Source of the DNA: Nitrospirota bacterium
GTDB lineage: Bacteria > JACPQY01
Assembly: GCA_016190245.1 (NCBI GenBank)
Contig: JACPQY010000075.1
Location: 1 to 29,177, forward strand
Reading direction: 5' to 3'
DNA: 29,177 bases
Below the pieces are notes generated by a model, which was given only the letters and a program-made list of their open reading frames with translations, did not search any database and was not told the origin of the DNA. Position numbers and translations under genes: made by a program. Shown here piece by piece: positions 1-8,700 of the stretch; the first letter of the stretch is position 1; each line of letters opens with the position of its first letter.

Positions 1-152
1 GCGCGGCTGTAGACCATCCCGACTTTCACCACGGGTGGAGTTCGGGGCCAAGCCGCCTCGATCTGGGCGGTCACGGTCGAGGGATCGAGAGGGAAGACCC
101 GGCCGCGCGCCCGCGCGTCCTGGCTTGTGATCGCTGTGATCGAGGTGTGGTG
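1..152 (-). pseudogene. thiD: thiD fragment (hydroxymethylpyrimidine/phosphomethylpyrimidine kinase), 5'-truncated and running off the left edge
   Basis: On the minus strand an open frame from 152 to the window edge reads ITAITSQDARAR, then VTAQIEAAW and VKVGMVYSR. This matches the ThiD core (TAITAQN, then QI/QL, then VKIGML), the ribokinase-fold kinase that phosphorylates HMP and HMP-P in thiamine biosynthesis. ThiD normally has about 40-45 further N-terminal residues before this point, including the substrate-binding AGSDSGGGAG stretch. Here the frame meets an in-frame TGA at 153-155, and none of the three minus-strand frames of 156-290 encodes ThiD sequence. The break coincides with repeat sequence at 149-205. 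I conclude the gene was cut by a repeat or element insertion. The remainder lies outside the window, so whether a downstream start rescues part of it cannot be told. Confidence 0.7.
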
Positions 153-205
153 TCAGGTCTTGCATTCATTCAGGGTTGGGGGGACGTTGCCAATTATTGC
201 AAGGA
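149..205. repeat. Imperfect inverted repeat (RAYT-end-like) abutting the thiD fragment
   Basis: The left arm cttgcattcatt (159-170) and right arm aattattgcaag (192-203) pair at 10 of 12 positions, with 6 perfect outer pairs. The left flank ggtgtcaggtcttgca resembles the end sequence of the RAYT element to the right (ggggtcaaggcttta) in its GGxGTCA-GG-CTT pattern. It starts where thiD homology stops. It is probably a relic or a second, non-autonomous relative of the RAYT-associated repeat. That reading is inference from pattern only. Confidence 0.4.
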
Positions 206-277
206 ACGGCAGGTTGGCTCTTCACAACGACCACTCGACCTCGGGACCCCTTTCCCACTTCGACTACACGTATGAAT

Positions 278-1293
278 TGGGGTCAAGGCTTTACTTGACA
301 TAACTTGGTGGGCTGGGTAGAGTGGGCACATGTCGCGTCCGTTGCGGATCGAGTTTCCGGGTGCCTATTACCACGTGATGAACCGGGGTCTGGGGAGGAT
401 GCAGACTTTTGTGACGGACGAGGATGCTGCGCGATTCACCGAGTTGCTGGAGGACGTCTTTAGGCGGTGGGGAGTGACGACCTATGCCTACTGTTTGATG
501 TCCAACCATTACCATGTTTTCCTTCGGACTCCACGCGGGAATCTTTCGCGGGTGATGCGGCACGTGGATGGTGTATACACGCAGCGTTTCAACCGGGAGC
601 GGGGGAGGGACGGTCCGTTGTTTCGCGGGCGGTACAAGGCGATTGTGGTGGACGCGGAGGTGTACCTGCTTCAGCTTGTCCGTTACATCCATCTGAATCC
701 GGTTGAGGCGGGTGTGGTTCGGTCCCCGGTGGACTATGCTTGGAGCAGCTGTCGGCTGTATCGTATGCGCTCGGGAGCTTCCTGGTTGGCCAGAGAGGAA
801 GTGCTTTCACGCTTTTCGAGCCTGCCGGCTTTTGAGCGGTTTGTGGCGGAAGGGAATGAGAAGAGCCTGCATGAGTTTTACCGGCGCAGACGCTACAGCC
901 CCTTCTTGGGGAGGGAGGGGTTTGAGGCTCAGGTCCGAAGCGGCATTCGGCCATCCGACCGGCACCCCCGTTCGGAGCGAACCCCTCAGTTTTCCAACCT
1001 GGGGGCGGTATCGGACGCCGTGGCGCGGGCCCTGGGGGTCCGGCGCGAGGTACTCATGAACAGTCGGCGTGGCCGATTGAATCCGGCTCGCAACGCGTCG
1101 ATCTACGTCGCCTGTCGGGTGGCGGGTTTTCCACACGAGGAGATCAAGGCTTATTTCGGTCTGGGCAGCGACAGCGCGGTCACCCGGGCCTGTGTGGCGG
1201 CGGAGGCGATGATGAAAGAGGATCAGTCCTTCTTCCGCACCCTCTCCAGGCTGCGGGATGGGACATAATGTGGCAAGTAAAGCCTTGACCCCA
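278..1293. mobile_element. RAYT unit bounded by a perfect 20-bp inverted repeat
   Basis: tggggtcaaggctttacttg at 278-297 recurs exactly in reverse complement at 1274-1293. An ACAT follows the inner end on both sides, with a 2-nt offset. The arms enclose the RAYT gene, leaving 32 bp upstream of its start and 5 bp after its stop. No target-site duplication is evident, as expected for HUH/Y1-type enzymes, which do not generate one. The right arm ends 14 bp from the stop codon of the large lipoprotein gene, so the unit sits in the 3' flank of that gene without breaking it. The arms could also act as a bidirectional terminator, but no T-tract is visible. Confidence 0.75.
330..1268 (+). CDS. REP-associated tyrosine transposase (RAYT, Y1_Tnp family) with a DnaA-domain-IV-like C-terminus
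   Basis: 312 aa. The N-terminus SRPLRIEFPGAYYHVMNRG is the typical opening of RAYT/TnpA-REP proteins. The HUH metal-binding motif is H60-Y61-H62 (SNHYHVFL), and Y83 (GVYTQRFN, followed by GPLFRGRYK) is the expected catalytic tyrosine that attacks single-stranded DNA. LVRYIHLNPVEAG is another family signature. Residues about 225-305 resemble DnaA domain IV (ARNASIYVACR, EEIKAYFGLGSDSAVTRA), a helix-turn-helix appendage seen in some RAYTs, probably for binding repeat DNA. The start is the first ATG of the frame, 32 bp inside the left inverted repeat; no strong ribosome-binding site is seen. The frame and all motifs are intact, so it may be active. RAYTs are usually single-copy and mobilise or spread REP palindromes rather than themselves. 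Confidence 0.9.
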   Translation: MSRPLRIEFPGAYYHVMNRGLGRMQTFVTDEDAARFTELLEDVFRRWGVTTYAYCLMSNHYHVFLRTPRGNLSRVMRHVDGVYTQRFNRERGRDGPLFRGRYKAIVVDAEVYLLQLVRYIHLNPVEAGVVRSPVDYAWSSCRLYRMRSGASWLAREEVLSRFSSLPAFERFVAEGNEKSLHEFYRRRRYSPFLGREGFEAQVRSGIRPSDRHPRSERTPQFSNLGAVSDAVARALGVRREVLMNSRRGRLNPARNASIYVACRVAGFPHEEIKAYFGLGSDSAVTRACVAAEAMMKEDQSFFRTLSRLRDGT

Positions 1294-1307
1294 CACGCCC
1301 GCGGGGT

Positions 1308-4300
1308 CTATGGAGTGGTCACCGTGAGGTCGGCCGACAAGGGAGAATCGCCAAGGGGCTTGTAGGCGCGGACGCGGAACTGATAGGTTGTTTTGGGCGA
1401 GAGGCCGGTGACGAGGAGAGACGTGACGTCCGGCGCAACGGTATTGGCCGTCAGCCACGGTTCTCCAGGGGTTCGGAACTCGACGCGGAAGCCGTTCTCG
1501 TTGTTGGCGCGATCCGTCCACTGGAGGAGGACATGTGTGGACTCGACGCTGACGGCCCGGAGGCTCGAGGGGTGGCGTGGAGAACCGTCGGCGCCCAGTG
1601 GGACGGTCACGAGGATTCGCGTGTCCCACGACCGGCCCCAAGAGTCGCTCACCCGGACCGTATCGAGAACACCCGAAGTGGGTCCCGCAGTGAAGAGGCC
1701 CGTGGACGAGAGGCTGCCCCCCGAGAGACCGCGCACGAGCGTGAAGGAGTAGCCCGGCTCGCCTCCGCTGCCGGCAAACGTGGCGGATCCGCCGGGCACG
1801 AGTCGTGGGAGGGAAGGTCCGACACCCAGCGCGATGGGGCGATTCTCGCTGGGGGTGAGGCCCAAGGCCGGTGGGGCGAGGATGACACGGGCGCGACCGC
1901 CTTCAGCCAGTGTGGTTGGCCCCGCGAAAGGCGCGCCCGCCAGTAGGTCGCCGTGGCCATCGTTGTTCACGTCGCCGCCCCATGCGAGGACGTACCCCAC
2001 GCGGTCGCCTGCGAAATCGCCGCAGACGGCATCCATCGCCGCTCCCGTTTCCCCGGAGAAGAAGGCGATAAAGCCCCGGTTGGGGAGGGGGGGCAGCGTT
2101 CCATCCCCTGTGGCGGTGGTCGCCGGGCAGGCGATTGGATGCGCACCCGCGAAAGGCGCTCCGACCGCGAAGTCCGCGCGCCCATCGCCGTCCATGTCGC
2201 CGGCCGTGCTCACGGCGTAGCCGAATTGCGCGGCACTTGCGTCTCCCTTGAGTGTGTAGACCAGAGCCCATGTGGCTCCGGAGTACACGAAGGCATGGCC
2301 TGCGTCGGAAAGCCCGCCGGGGTCGGCATTGGGCGCGCCCACGATCAGATCCGGGGTCGCATCCGCGTCCACGTCACCGGACGCGGTCAGGCTGAATCCG
2401 AAGTTGTCCCCGGCTGAATCTCCGCAGAGCCGGGCGAGGCGGGTGGCGGGGTTGGCGCCGGAGACCACATGGACGACGCCTCTGTCGGCCGCGCTGGAGG
2501 CGCAGGCGGCGGCATCGCTGTCGGCTCCTGGCGCGCCCACCGCGTAATCACCGCTGCCATCGTCATTCATGTCTCCGAGACCCGCGAGGGCGGACCCGAA
2601 CTTGTCGCCCGCGGTGGTACCGTTCAGGGTGACCAGGAGCGCACCGTTTTCACCAGCGTAGACATACGCCTTGCCCACCGCTCCGGCCGCAGAGACGCTA
2701 AGGGGCGCGCCGACCAGGATATCGGGCTTCCCGCCTCCGTTCGTGTCGGCGACGGCACCCACAGCGGCGCCGAAGTGATCGCCGGCGCTTGCGCCGCAGG
2801 CGCGGCTGAGGATGGCGCCGTCGGAACCGGAAAAGACGTAGGCCGTGCCACGATCGACCGCGGCCACGGCGCAGGCGACGGGTTCGGAGTCGGCCATGGG
2901 GGCGCCCACGGCGAAGTCAATTTTCCCGTCGGCGTTCAGATCGCCCACGGCGGCCAGGGTCGCGCCAAACTGGTCTCCGGCGGCCCCGCCGCACAGTCGC
3001 TGGAGAATCGAACCGTTGAGGCCGGAGATGACCCTGACGACGCCGCGTTGGGCCATGACGACAGGGCAAGCGACGAGGTCCGAATCAGCCAGAGGGGCGC
3101 CGACCGCAAAATCGCCTCTACCATCGCCGTCCAGGTCTCCCAAGAGCGCCACCGCGGCGCCTAGGTGCTGGCCGGGGGCCGAGCCGGAGACCGTCAGGTT
3201 GGAGGGCGTGGAGGTGCGCGGGAGCGGCCGGAAGAAGTCGCCCGTGGTATTCCCGATGCAGGCCGGGCTGAGGGCTCGCACGGCAAAGAACTGGGTGTCG
3301 AATCTGAGCGCGGCCAGCCTTAGGGCTCTCGAACCGTTGGTGTTGGTGCGTTGCCCCGTGACACAGGCGTTGGAAGCCGAGGAGGCGCAGACTTCGTAGG
3401 TGGTCGCGTTCGGCACCGGATCCCAGACAAACTCGGCCGCACCGGGGTAGGGGATGGCAACAACTCCCTTGGGGGCGGGCAGCTCCGGGAAGACCTTCAG
3501 TTCGGTCGGGCCCCAGACCGAGTTCCCCAGGGCGTCAACGGCCTCCACGTTGAGGAAGTAGCCCTGGCAGTTGACCAGCCCCGTCAGGACAGCGGTGGTG
3601 GACGTGACCTTGAGTTCGTTTGTGTACTGCCCGGAGGCGGTGCCCCAATGGACGAGGTAGTGGGACAGTCCGCTTGTCGCATCCGAGGAGGGCGACCAGG
3701 TTAGCGTGACCGTGCGGTTTCCGGCTTCGGCCGCGAGCCCCGTGGGAGCGGAGGGGGGGGTGAGGTCGATTAGGACATCGGTGCGCGCGGGTTTCGCGCA
3801 GAGATTGCCCGCGTCGTCGCGAGTCCACAGGTAGAGGGACCGCAAACCCTCGGCGCTGAATGTGTAGGCCGTCGGCCGAGCGGCGACCCACGCCGCGCCG
3901 TCTGCGGGCGCCAGGGCAAGTCCCTCGCCCACGAGCCAGGACGCGGCTTCGGAGTCTCCGGCGATGGTCAGTGCGAAATCCTTGCGGTTGGATTGCCCCG
4001 GGCGCACCGCGCCGGTCGTTGCGAGGTTCAGTGTGGGCGTCGGCGGCGGGGTGACGTCGAAGGTCCAGGTGAACGAAGCAGGGGTTTCATCCGCGTTGCC
4101 CGCTGGATCGATCGCGCGAACGGCGAGGGCATGCGGGCCTTCGGAAAGGCTGCTGAGGGCATGGGGCGAGGTGCAGGAGGCATAGGCGGCGGAGTCGAGG
4201 GAGCACTCGAAGGCGCACGGGGTCCCGGCTGTCGGCGATGCGCCGTCGGGGGTCGGGTCGGCGCAGGAGAATTCGAACGTCGCCGGAAGCCGGTTGCTGA

Positions 4301-5465
4301 AAGCCGATGGCCGAATGCTGATCGTCGTCTCCGGCGGCGTGCCGTCAACCTGCCAGACGAAAAGTGCGGGTGTGGGGTCCGGGTTGCCGGCGGGGTCCAC
4401 GGCGCGAACCTCGAGGCCGTAGGAGCCGTCTGTGAGGTCTGAGACTTCAAGGCGCGGGGCGCACGGGCGGAAGTCATCTTTCGATCCCCGGCACTCGAAG
4501 GCCGAACCGGGCTCGGTGGAGACGAAGGTGAAGTGCGCCTTGCGTTCGCGAGCCTTGGAAGGGGGTGACTCGACGATCGCCGTGTCCGGCGGGGTGGTGT
4601 CCGGTTGAGGAGAGGGGGCAACGACGGGACTCTCCGGGGTCAGGACCTCGCCAGCGGTCACGACCGGGGTTCCTTGCTCTGCGGCTTGCTGGACGGCCGC
4701 TTCGAACGCGTGCGCCACGGCGGCTTCGGCCTGTGCGATCTGTTCGGCGCTTGGCGTGCTCGTGGGGTCGAACACGACTTGGAAATCCACGGGTTGAGAG
4801 GGATCGAGGGGAGCCTCGGTGAGTTGAACTTGAATTTCCTGGACATTGGGCGAGCCGTCGTCGTCCGCATCGGGGTAGGCGATGTCGGTGAGCTGGAGGA
4901 GGGCCACAGTGCCGACCGTCTCGGGGTCCAGCCAGGCGGTTGCGCTCAGGATCGTGGGGCCTTGGCCGGAGAGGGCGATGATTTCGACGGTCATCGTTGG
5001 CAGGGGCGAGGCAGAAGCCGCGCGCCTAGCCTTCCTCCCAGGGGCCTCCATGGGGATCGAAAGACCGCGACGGGTGTCCGACTGGCGAGAGGCTTCCATG
5101 GGGATCGCGATGGAGCGCATGGTCTCCATGGGCACTTGGAGGCCAAGCTTGGCCTGCCGGTCGTCGCCCGGCTCCTGTTCCAGGGTGACGGCGAGATTGG
5201 TGCCAAGAACGTACGTCTGGTCGTCGATTGTGACGGTGAGCACGGCTGTTCCGCCCGCGGCGAGGATCGTGCCCGCGTCGGCCGCTGTGACAGGGATCCA
5301 GAGTTGAGCGAATTCCTCCGAACGGTCTTCCGCACGAGCGGCCGTATGGTCCCGGTCCCTGCTACACCCGATGAAGAGCCCGCCGGCTAGAAGAGCAATA
5401 ATGCAGAAATATTGGGCACTTGCACGGCGCAAGAGGGCGAAGGGCGAGAGCAAAGGTGCTAGCAT
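1308..5465 (-). CDS. Giant FG-GAP/FnIII surface lipoprotein
   Basis: 1385 aa from the chosen ATG at 5465, preferred over the in-frame ATG at 5519 because it directly begins a lipoprotein signal peptide (basic n-region, IIALLAGGLFIGC lipobox). Next come a low-complexity segment with repeated IPME/VPME units, then two Ig-like bacterial repeats of the FECSLD...VRAIDPAGN type before a TPPPTP linker. FnIII modules follow, and about seven FG-GAP (integrin alpha-type) repeats at about residues 760-1185, most with calcium-binding loops such as GDLDGDGRGDFAVGAP. A final FnIII domain ends the protein. The FG-GAP block should fold as a beta-propeller. The protein is probably exposed on the cell surface or in the periplasm and binds a ligand or matrix; no enzymatic motif is seen. 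It is transcribed alone, divergently from the Ser/Thr kinase gene. Confidence 0.85.
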   Translation of the reverse strand: MLAPLLSPFALLRRASAQYFCIIALLAGGLFIGCSRDRDHTAARAEDRSEEFAQLWIPVTAADAGTILAAGGTAVLTVTIDDQTYVLGTNLAVTLEQEPGDDRQAKLGLQVPMETMRSIAIPMEASRQSDTRRGLSIPMEAPGRKARRAASASPLPTMTVEIIALSGQGPTILSATAWLDPETVGTVALLQLTDIAYPDADDDGSPNVQEIQVQLTEAPLDPSQPVDFQVVFDPTSTPSAEQIAQAEAAVAHAFEAAVQQAAEQGTPVVTAGEVLTPESPVVAPSPQPDTTPPDTAIVESPPSKARERKAHFTFVSTEPGSAFECRGSKDDFRPCAPRLEVSDLTDGSYGLEVRAVDPAGNPDPTPALFVWQVDGTPPETTISIRPSAFSNRLPATFEFSCADPTPDGASPTAGTPCAFECSLDSAAYASCTSPHALSSLSEGPHALAVRAIDPAGNADETPASFTWTFDVTPPPTPTLNLATTGAVRPGQSNRKDFALTIAGDSEAASWLVGEGLALAPADGAAWVAARPTAYTFSAEGLRSLYLWTRDDAGNLCAKPARTDVLIDLTPPSAPTGLAAEAGNRTVTLTWSPSSDATSGLSHYLVHWGTASGQYTNELKVTSTTAVLTGLVNCQGYFLNVEAVDALGNSVWGPTELKVFPELPAPKGVVAIPYPGAAEFVWDPVPNATTYEVCASSASNACVTGQRTNTNGSRALRLAALRFDTQFFAVRALSPACIGNTTGDFFRPLPRTSTPSNLTVSGSAPGQHLGAAVALLGDLDGDGRGDFAVGAPLADSDLVACPVVMAQRGVVRVISGLNGSILQRLCGGAAGDQFGATLAAVGDLNADGKIDFAVGAPMADSEPVACAVAAVDRGTAYVFSGSDGAILSRACGASAGDHFGAAVGAVADTNGGGKPDILVGAPLSVSAAGAVGKAYVYAGENGALLVTLNGTTAGDKFGSALAGLGDMNDDGSGDYAVGAPGADSDAAACASSAADRGVVHVVSGANPATRLARLCGDSAGDNFGFSLTASGDVDADATPDLIVGAPNADPGGLSDAGHAFVYSGATWALVYTLKGDASAAQFGYAVSTAGDMDGDGRADFAVGAPFAGAHPIACPATTATGDGTLPPLPNRGFIAFFSGETGAAMDAVCGDFAGDRVGYVLAWGGDVNNDGHGDLLAGAPFAGPTTLAEGGRARVILAPPALGLTPSENRPIALGVGPSLPRLVPGGSATFAGSGGEPGYSFTLVRGLSGGSLSSTGLFTAGPTSGVLDTVRVSDSWGRSWDTRILVTVPLGADGSPRHPSSLRAVSVESTHVLLQWTDRANNENGFRVEFRTPGEPWLTANTVAPDVTSLLVTGLSPKTTYQFRVRAYKPLGDSPLSADLTVTTP

Positions 5466-5472
5466 CTGGACT

Positions 5473-5500
5473 AGTTTACTCTCACAATCGCAATAGTCAA
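5473..5500 (-). promoter_or_regulatory. Candidate promoter of the giant lipoprotein gene (possible leaderless start)
   Basis: On the minus strand TTGACT (5 of 6 to the -35 consensus), a 16-bp spacer and TAAACT (4 of 6 to the -10) lie immediately before the ATG at 5465. The expected transcription start would fall at or next to the A of that ATG. No Shine-Dalgarno sequence precedes the ATG, which fits a leaderless message. This is consensus matching only. Confidence 0.3.
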
Positions 5501-5519
5501 TGCGGGATAGCTCTATCAT

Positions 5520-5758
5520 CTATAGGAATCTTCAGCAATCAAGATGCCAATAGGCGTTGGTAAGATATGTTAACGATGATATAAAGTTATGCAGTGTAGA
5601 CTAATAAACTGTTTTTGCCTCACATAGATACAATAATTTCATTCTATCGTCAAAAAGACTTACACCTGCCAAAATCCACCTGAAACGAGTATGGAATTCA
5701 TTGGCGCGCACACCCCTAGAATGAAAACTGTACTTGTGTTGCGGGTCGTTGTCGATTT
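5520..5758. other. AT-rich divergent intergenic region
   Basis: 239 bp between the divergent lipoprotein and Ser/Thr kinase genes. It is markedly AT-rich (for example gatataaagttatgcagt, caataatttcattctatc) in a window that is otherwise strongly GC-rich. No open frame with recognisable similarity and no strong hairpin is seen. A TAGAAT at 5717-5722 could be a -10 for the kinase gene but has no convincing -35. Probably a two-way promoter with easily melted or curved DNA, or recently acquired sequence. Confidence 0.5.
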
Positions 5759-8700
5759 GTGTCGAAAGGGATAGACTGGGTAGAACAGGCCTACGTGGTG
5801 AGGGACGAGTTGGAGGATCGAAAAGGTGCGCCGCCTTCCGGTATTCCGCTCGGGCCTTTTGTCCTTGATCATCCCATCGGCCAGGGTGGCATGGGGCAAG
5901 TTTGGCGGGGGATTCATCGCGTTCAAGAAGTTCCTGTGGCGCTTAAGGTTATTACAGCCAAGGCCGCGCGAGATCGCAAATATTTGGATGCATTTCAGAA
6001 CGAGGTGCAGGCCGTGGCAACTCTCGATCATCCGGGGATTGTGACCGTGTTCGACGTGAACCGCGTCACGCCCGAGGCGGAAGAGAAGTCCCAGGGGCAG
6101 CTTGTGACGGGCAGTCCGGTCCTTGCCATGGAATTGGCCAGCCTGGGATCCCTTAACGAGCGGACGGTTCTGTCTTGGGACGATCTGCGGCGGACGCTTC
6201 AGGTGCTGTTGGAAGCCCTGGCTCATGCTCATGCACGCGGTGTGATCCATCGGGACCTGAAGCCGGGCAACATCCTTGTCTGCGGAGACGGTGACCCCAG
6301 ACCGGGCCTCAAGCTTTCGGATTTCGGACTCGCCCACGCCGTTGAGCGGCAGGAAAGGGAAGGAAGTCGTGAGCGCGTGATGGGCACTCCGTACTACATG
6401 GCGCCGGAGCAGGTTCGCGGCCACTGGCGCGACTATGGCCCGTGGACGGACCTTTTCTCGCTGGGATGCGTGGCCTATGCGCTCGCCTCCGGGGCGCCCC
6501 CGTTCAAAAGGCGGAACCCGAAGGCGGTGATGGAGGCGCAGCTCCATGAGAGCCCTCCGCCGCTGGTTGCGCGGATGCCGCTCCCGGCGGGTTTTGAGGG
6601 CTGGTTGTTGCGATTGGTCGAGAAAGATCCCGGCGCCCGATTCCAGCGGGCGGCGGATGCGGCCTACGCATTGGAGAGGCTCGGGGATGCAGAAGCAAAG
6701 GGGACGGGTGGGAGCGAGGCGGGTCGCCAGGTTCGGGGCGCCGAGGCGGAGGCGGCAGACGAGGAATCAACGTCTCTCGTGACCGAGGAGCACACGGCGA
6801 CCCTGGACGGCCCGGAGGTGCCGGCGCCGGAGACGGGGGAAGTCTCTCCTGGGGGCACTCGGTTGTGTGCGCGGGCCGTCCCGCCGCTGCCGCACGAATG
6901 GCACGAACCGCCATCGCGCGCCAGATCCATGCGGTTCGTGGGGGCGGGTCTCGGGCTCTACGGTTTGCGGGCGATTCCCGTTGTGGGGCGCGCGCGGGAG
7001 CGTGACGCGATGTGGCAGGCCCTGGCGGCGGTCCGGACGACCGGCACCGCGCGGGTGGTGGTCCTCAGGGGCGCCGCCGGGAACGGGAAGAGCCGACTGG
7101 TGGAGTGGATGACGCAGCGTGCGCACGAGGTCGGGAGCGCCCAGGTGGTGCGCGGCACACACAGCCCTATCGGGGGCCCCGCCGAAGGCCTCCCGAGGAT
7201 GGTGGCGCGCCTGCTGGGTTGCATCGGACTGAACCGGGCCGAGGTCGCTGAGCGCGCGGAGCGGATCCTGCGCGGGCAGGGCGTGACGAGCCCCTACGAA
7301 TGGAACGCCTTGGCGGAGCTCGTGGCCCCCGCGCCGGAGGACGCCTCCGGCGGAGGAGCCATCGTGCGTTTCGCCAGCCCGACGGAGCGCTACGTCCTCG
7401 TGCGCCGTCTGCTCGAACGCGAGGCGCGCCACAGGCCGGTGATCCTGTGGCTCGACGACGTGCAATGGGGCAGTGATGCCGTTGCTTTTGTGGAGCACCT
7501 TGTCGCCGCGCAGGATCTGACGCCGACCCCCGTTCTGGTTCTCCTGACCCTCCAGGAAGAGGCGTTGGCCGAGCGGCCGGTGGAGGCCGCGCAGCTCGGG
7601 GAGTTGCTTCGGTTGCCGGCCGTGAGCGCCCTGAGCGTCCCAGCGCTGTCGCGCGCCGAGCGGGCCCAGTTGGTCGAGCAACTCTTGGGCCTCGAGGGCG
7701 AATTGGCCGCCCACGTGGAGGAGCGTTCGGCAGGCAATCCCCTCTTTGCCGTCCAGCTCGTGGGGGATTGGGTCGAGCGCGGAGTTCTGGAAGTGGGCCC
7801 CACGGGGTTCATCCTCCGTCCCGGTGAGAAGGCGATCCTTCCGGATACGATCCACGAGGTGTGGCGTGCCCGCGTGCGGAAGCTTCTGGAAGGGCAGGGG
7901 GGCGGGGGCGAGGAGGCGCTTGAGATCGCGGCCGCGGTGGCGCTGGAAGTGGATGCGCACGAGTGGGCTGAGGCGTGCACGCAGGCGGGTGTTGCGCCAC
8001 CGGACGGTCTTGTCCCGGCGCTCGTGGGTGCGAGGTTGGCTGGACGCACCGAGGCGGGCTGGGCGTTTGCGCACGGGATGCTGCGCGAGAGCTTGGAACG
8101 GATGGCCCGCGAGGCGGGGCGCTGGGAGAAGCACAACCTCGCCTGTGCGGCGATGTTGCGCCGCAGGTTCCCGGGACGCCAGCGGGGGATTCCGGAGCGA
8201 TTGGGACGCCACCTGACCGAGGCAGGGCGCTTCGAGGAGGCGTTGCAGCCCCTGTGGGACGGCGCGGAGGATCGGCGTGCCGCGAGCGACTACCGGCAGG
8301 CCCACGCCCTCCTCTCGGAGCGAGACCATCTGCTCGAGACCTTGATGATTCCCCCGACGGATGAGCGTTGGGGCGCCGGGTGGATTCTCCGGTGTCAGAT
8401 CAGCCGGCTGCAGGGGCAGTACGATGCCGCCCAGCGCTGGGCGGAGCGGGCGCGGACGGAGGCCGAGCAGAGCGGGTGGGCTTCCATTCTGCCTCGTTCC
8501 CTGAGGGAACTGGGCGAGGTGGCTCAGCGCAAGGGTGACCTGACGACGGCCGTGTCGCTCTTCACCCAGGCGCTGCGGCTCCATCAGGCGTCCGCGAACG
8601 AGGCCGGCTCAGCGGACTGTCTGCAGGGGCTGGCGCAGGCCGCGCTGCGGCACGGACATCACGACCGCTCGCTCGAGCTGCTCCGCAACGCGCTGAGCCT

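Noticed and set aside
6767-8584. Long minus-strand open frame (605 codons) inside the Ser/Thr kinase gene
   Set aside because: Antisense to conserved kinase and Walker motifs; low-complexity, proline- and arginine-rich composition typical of GC-rich shadow frames.
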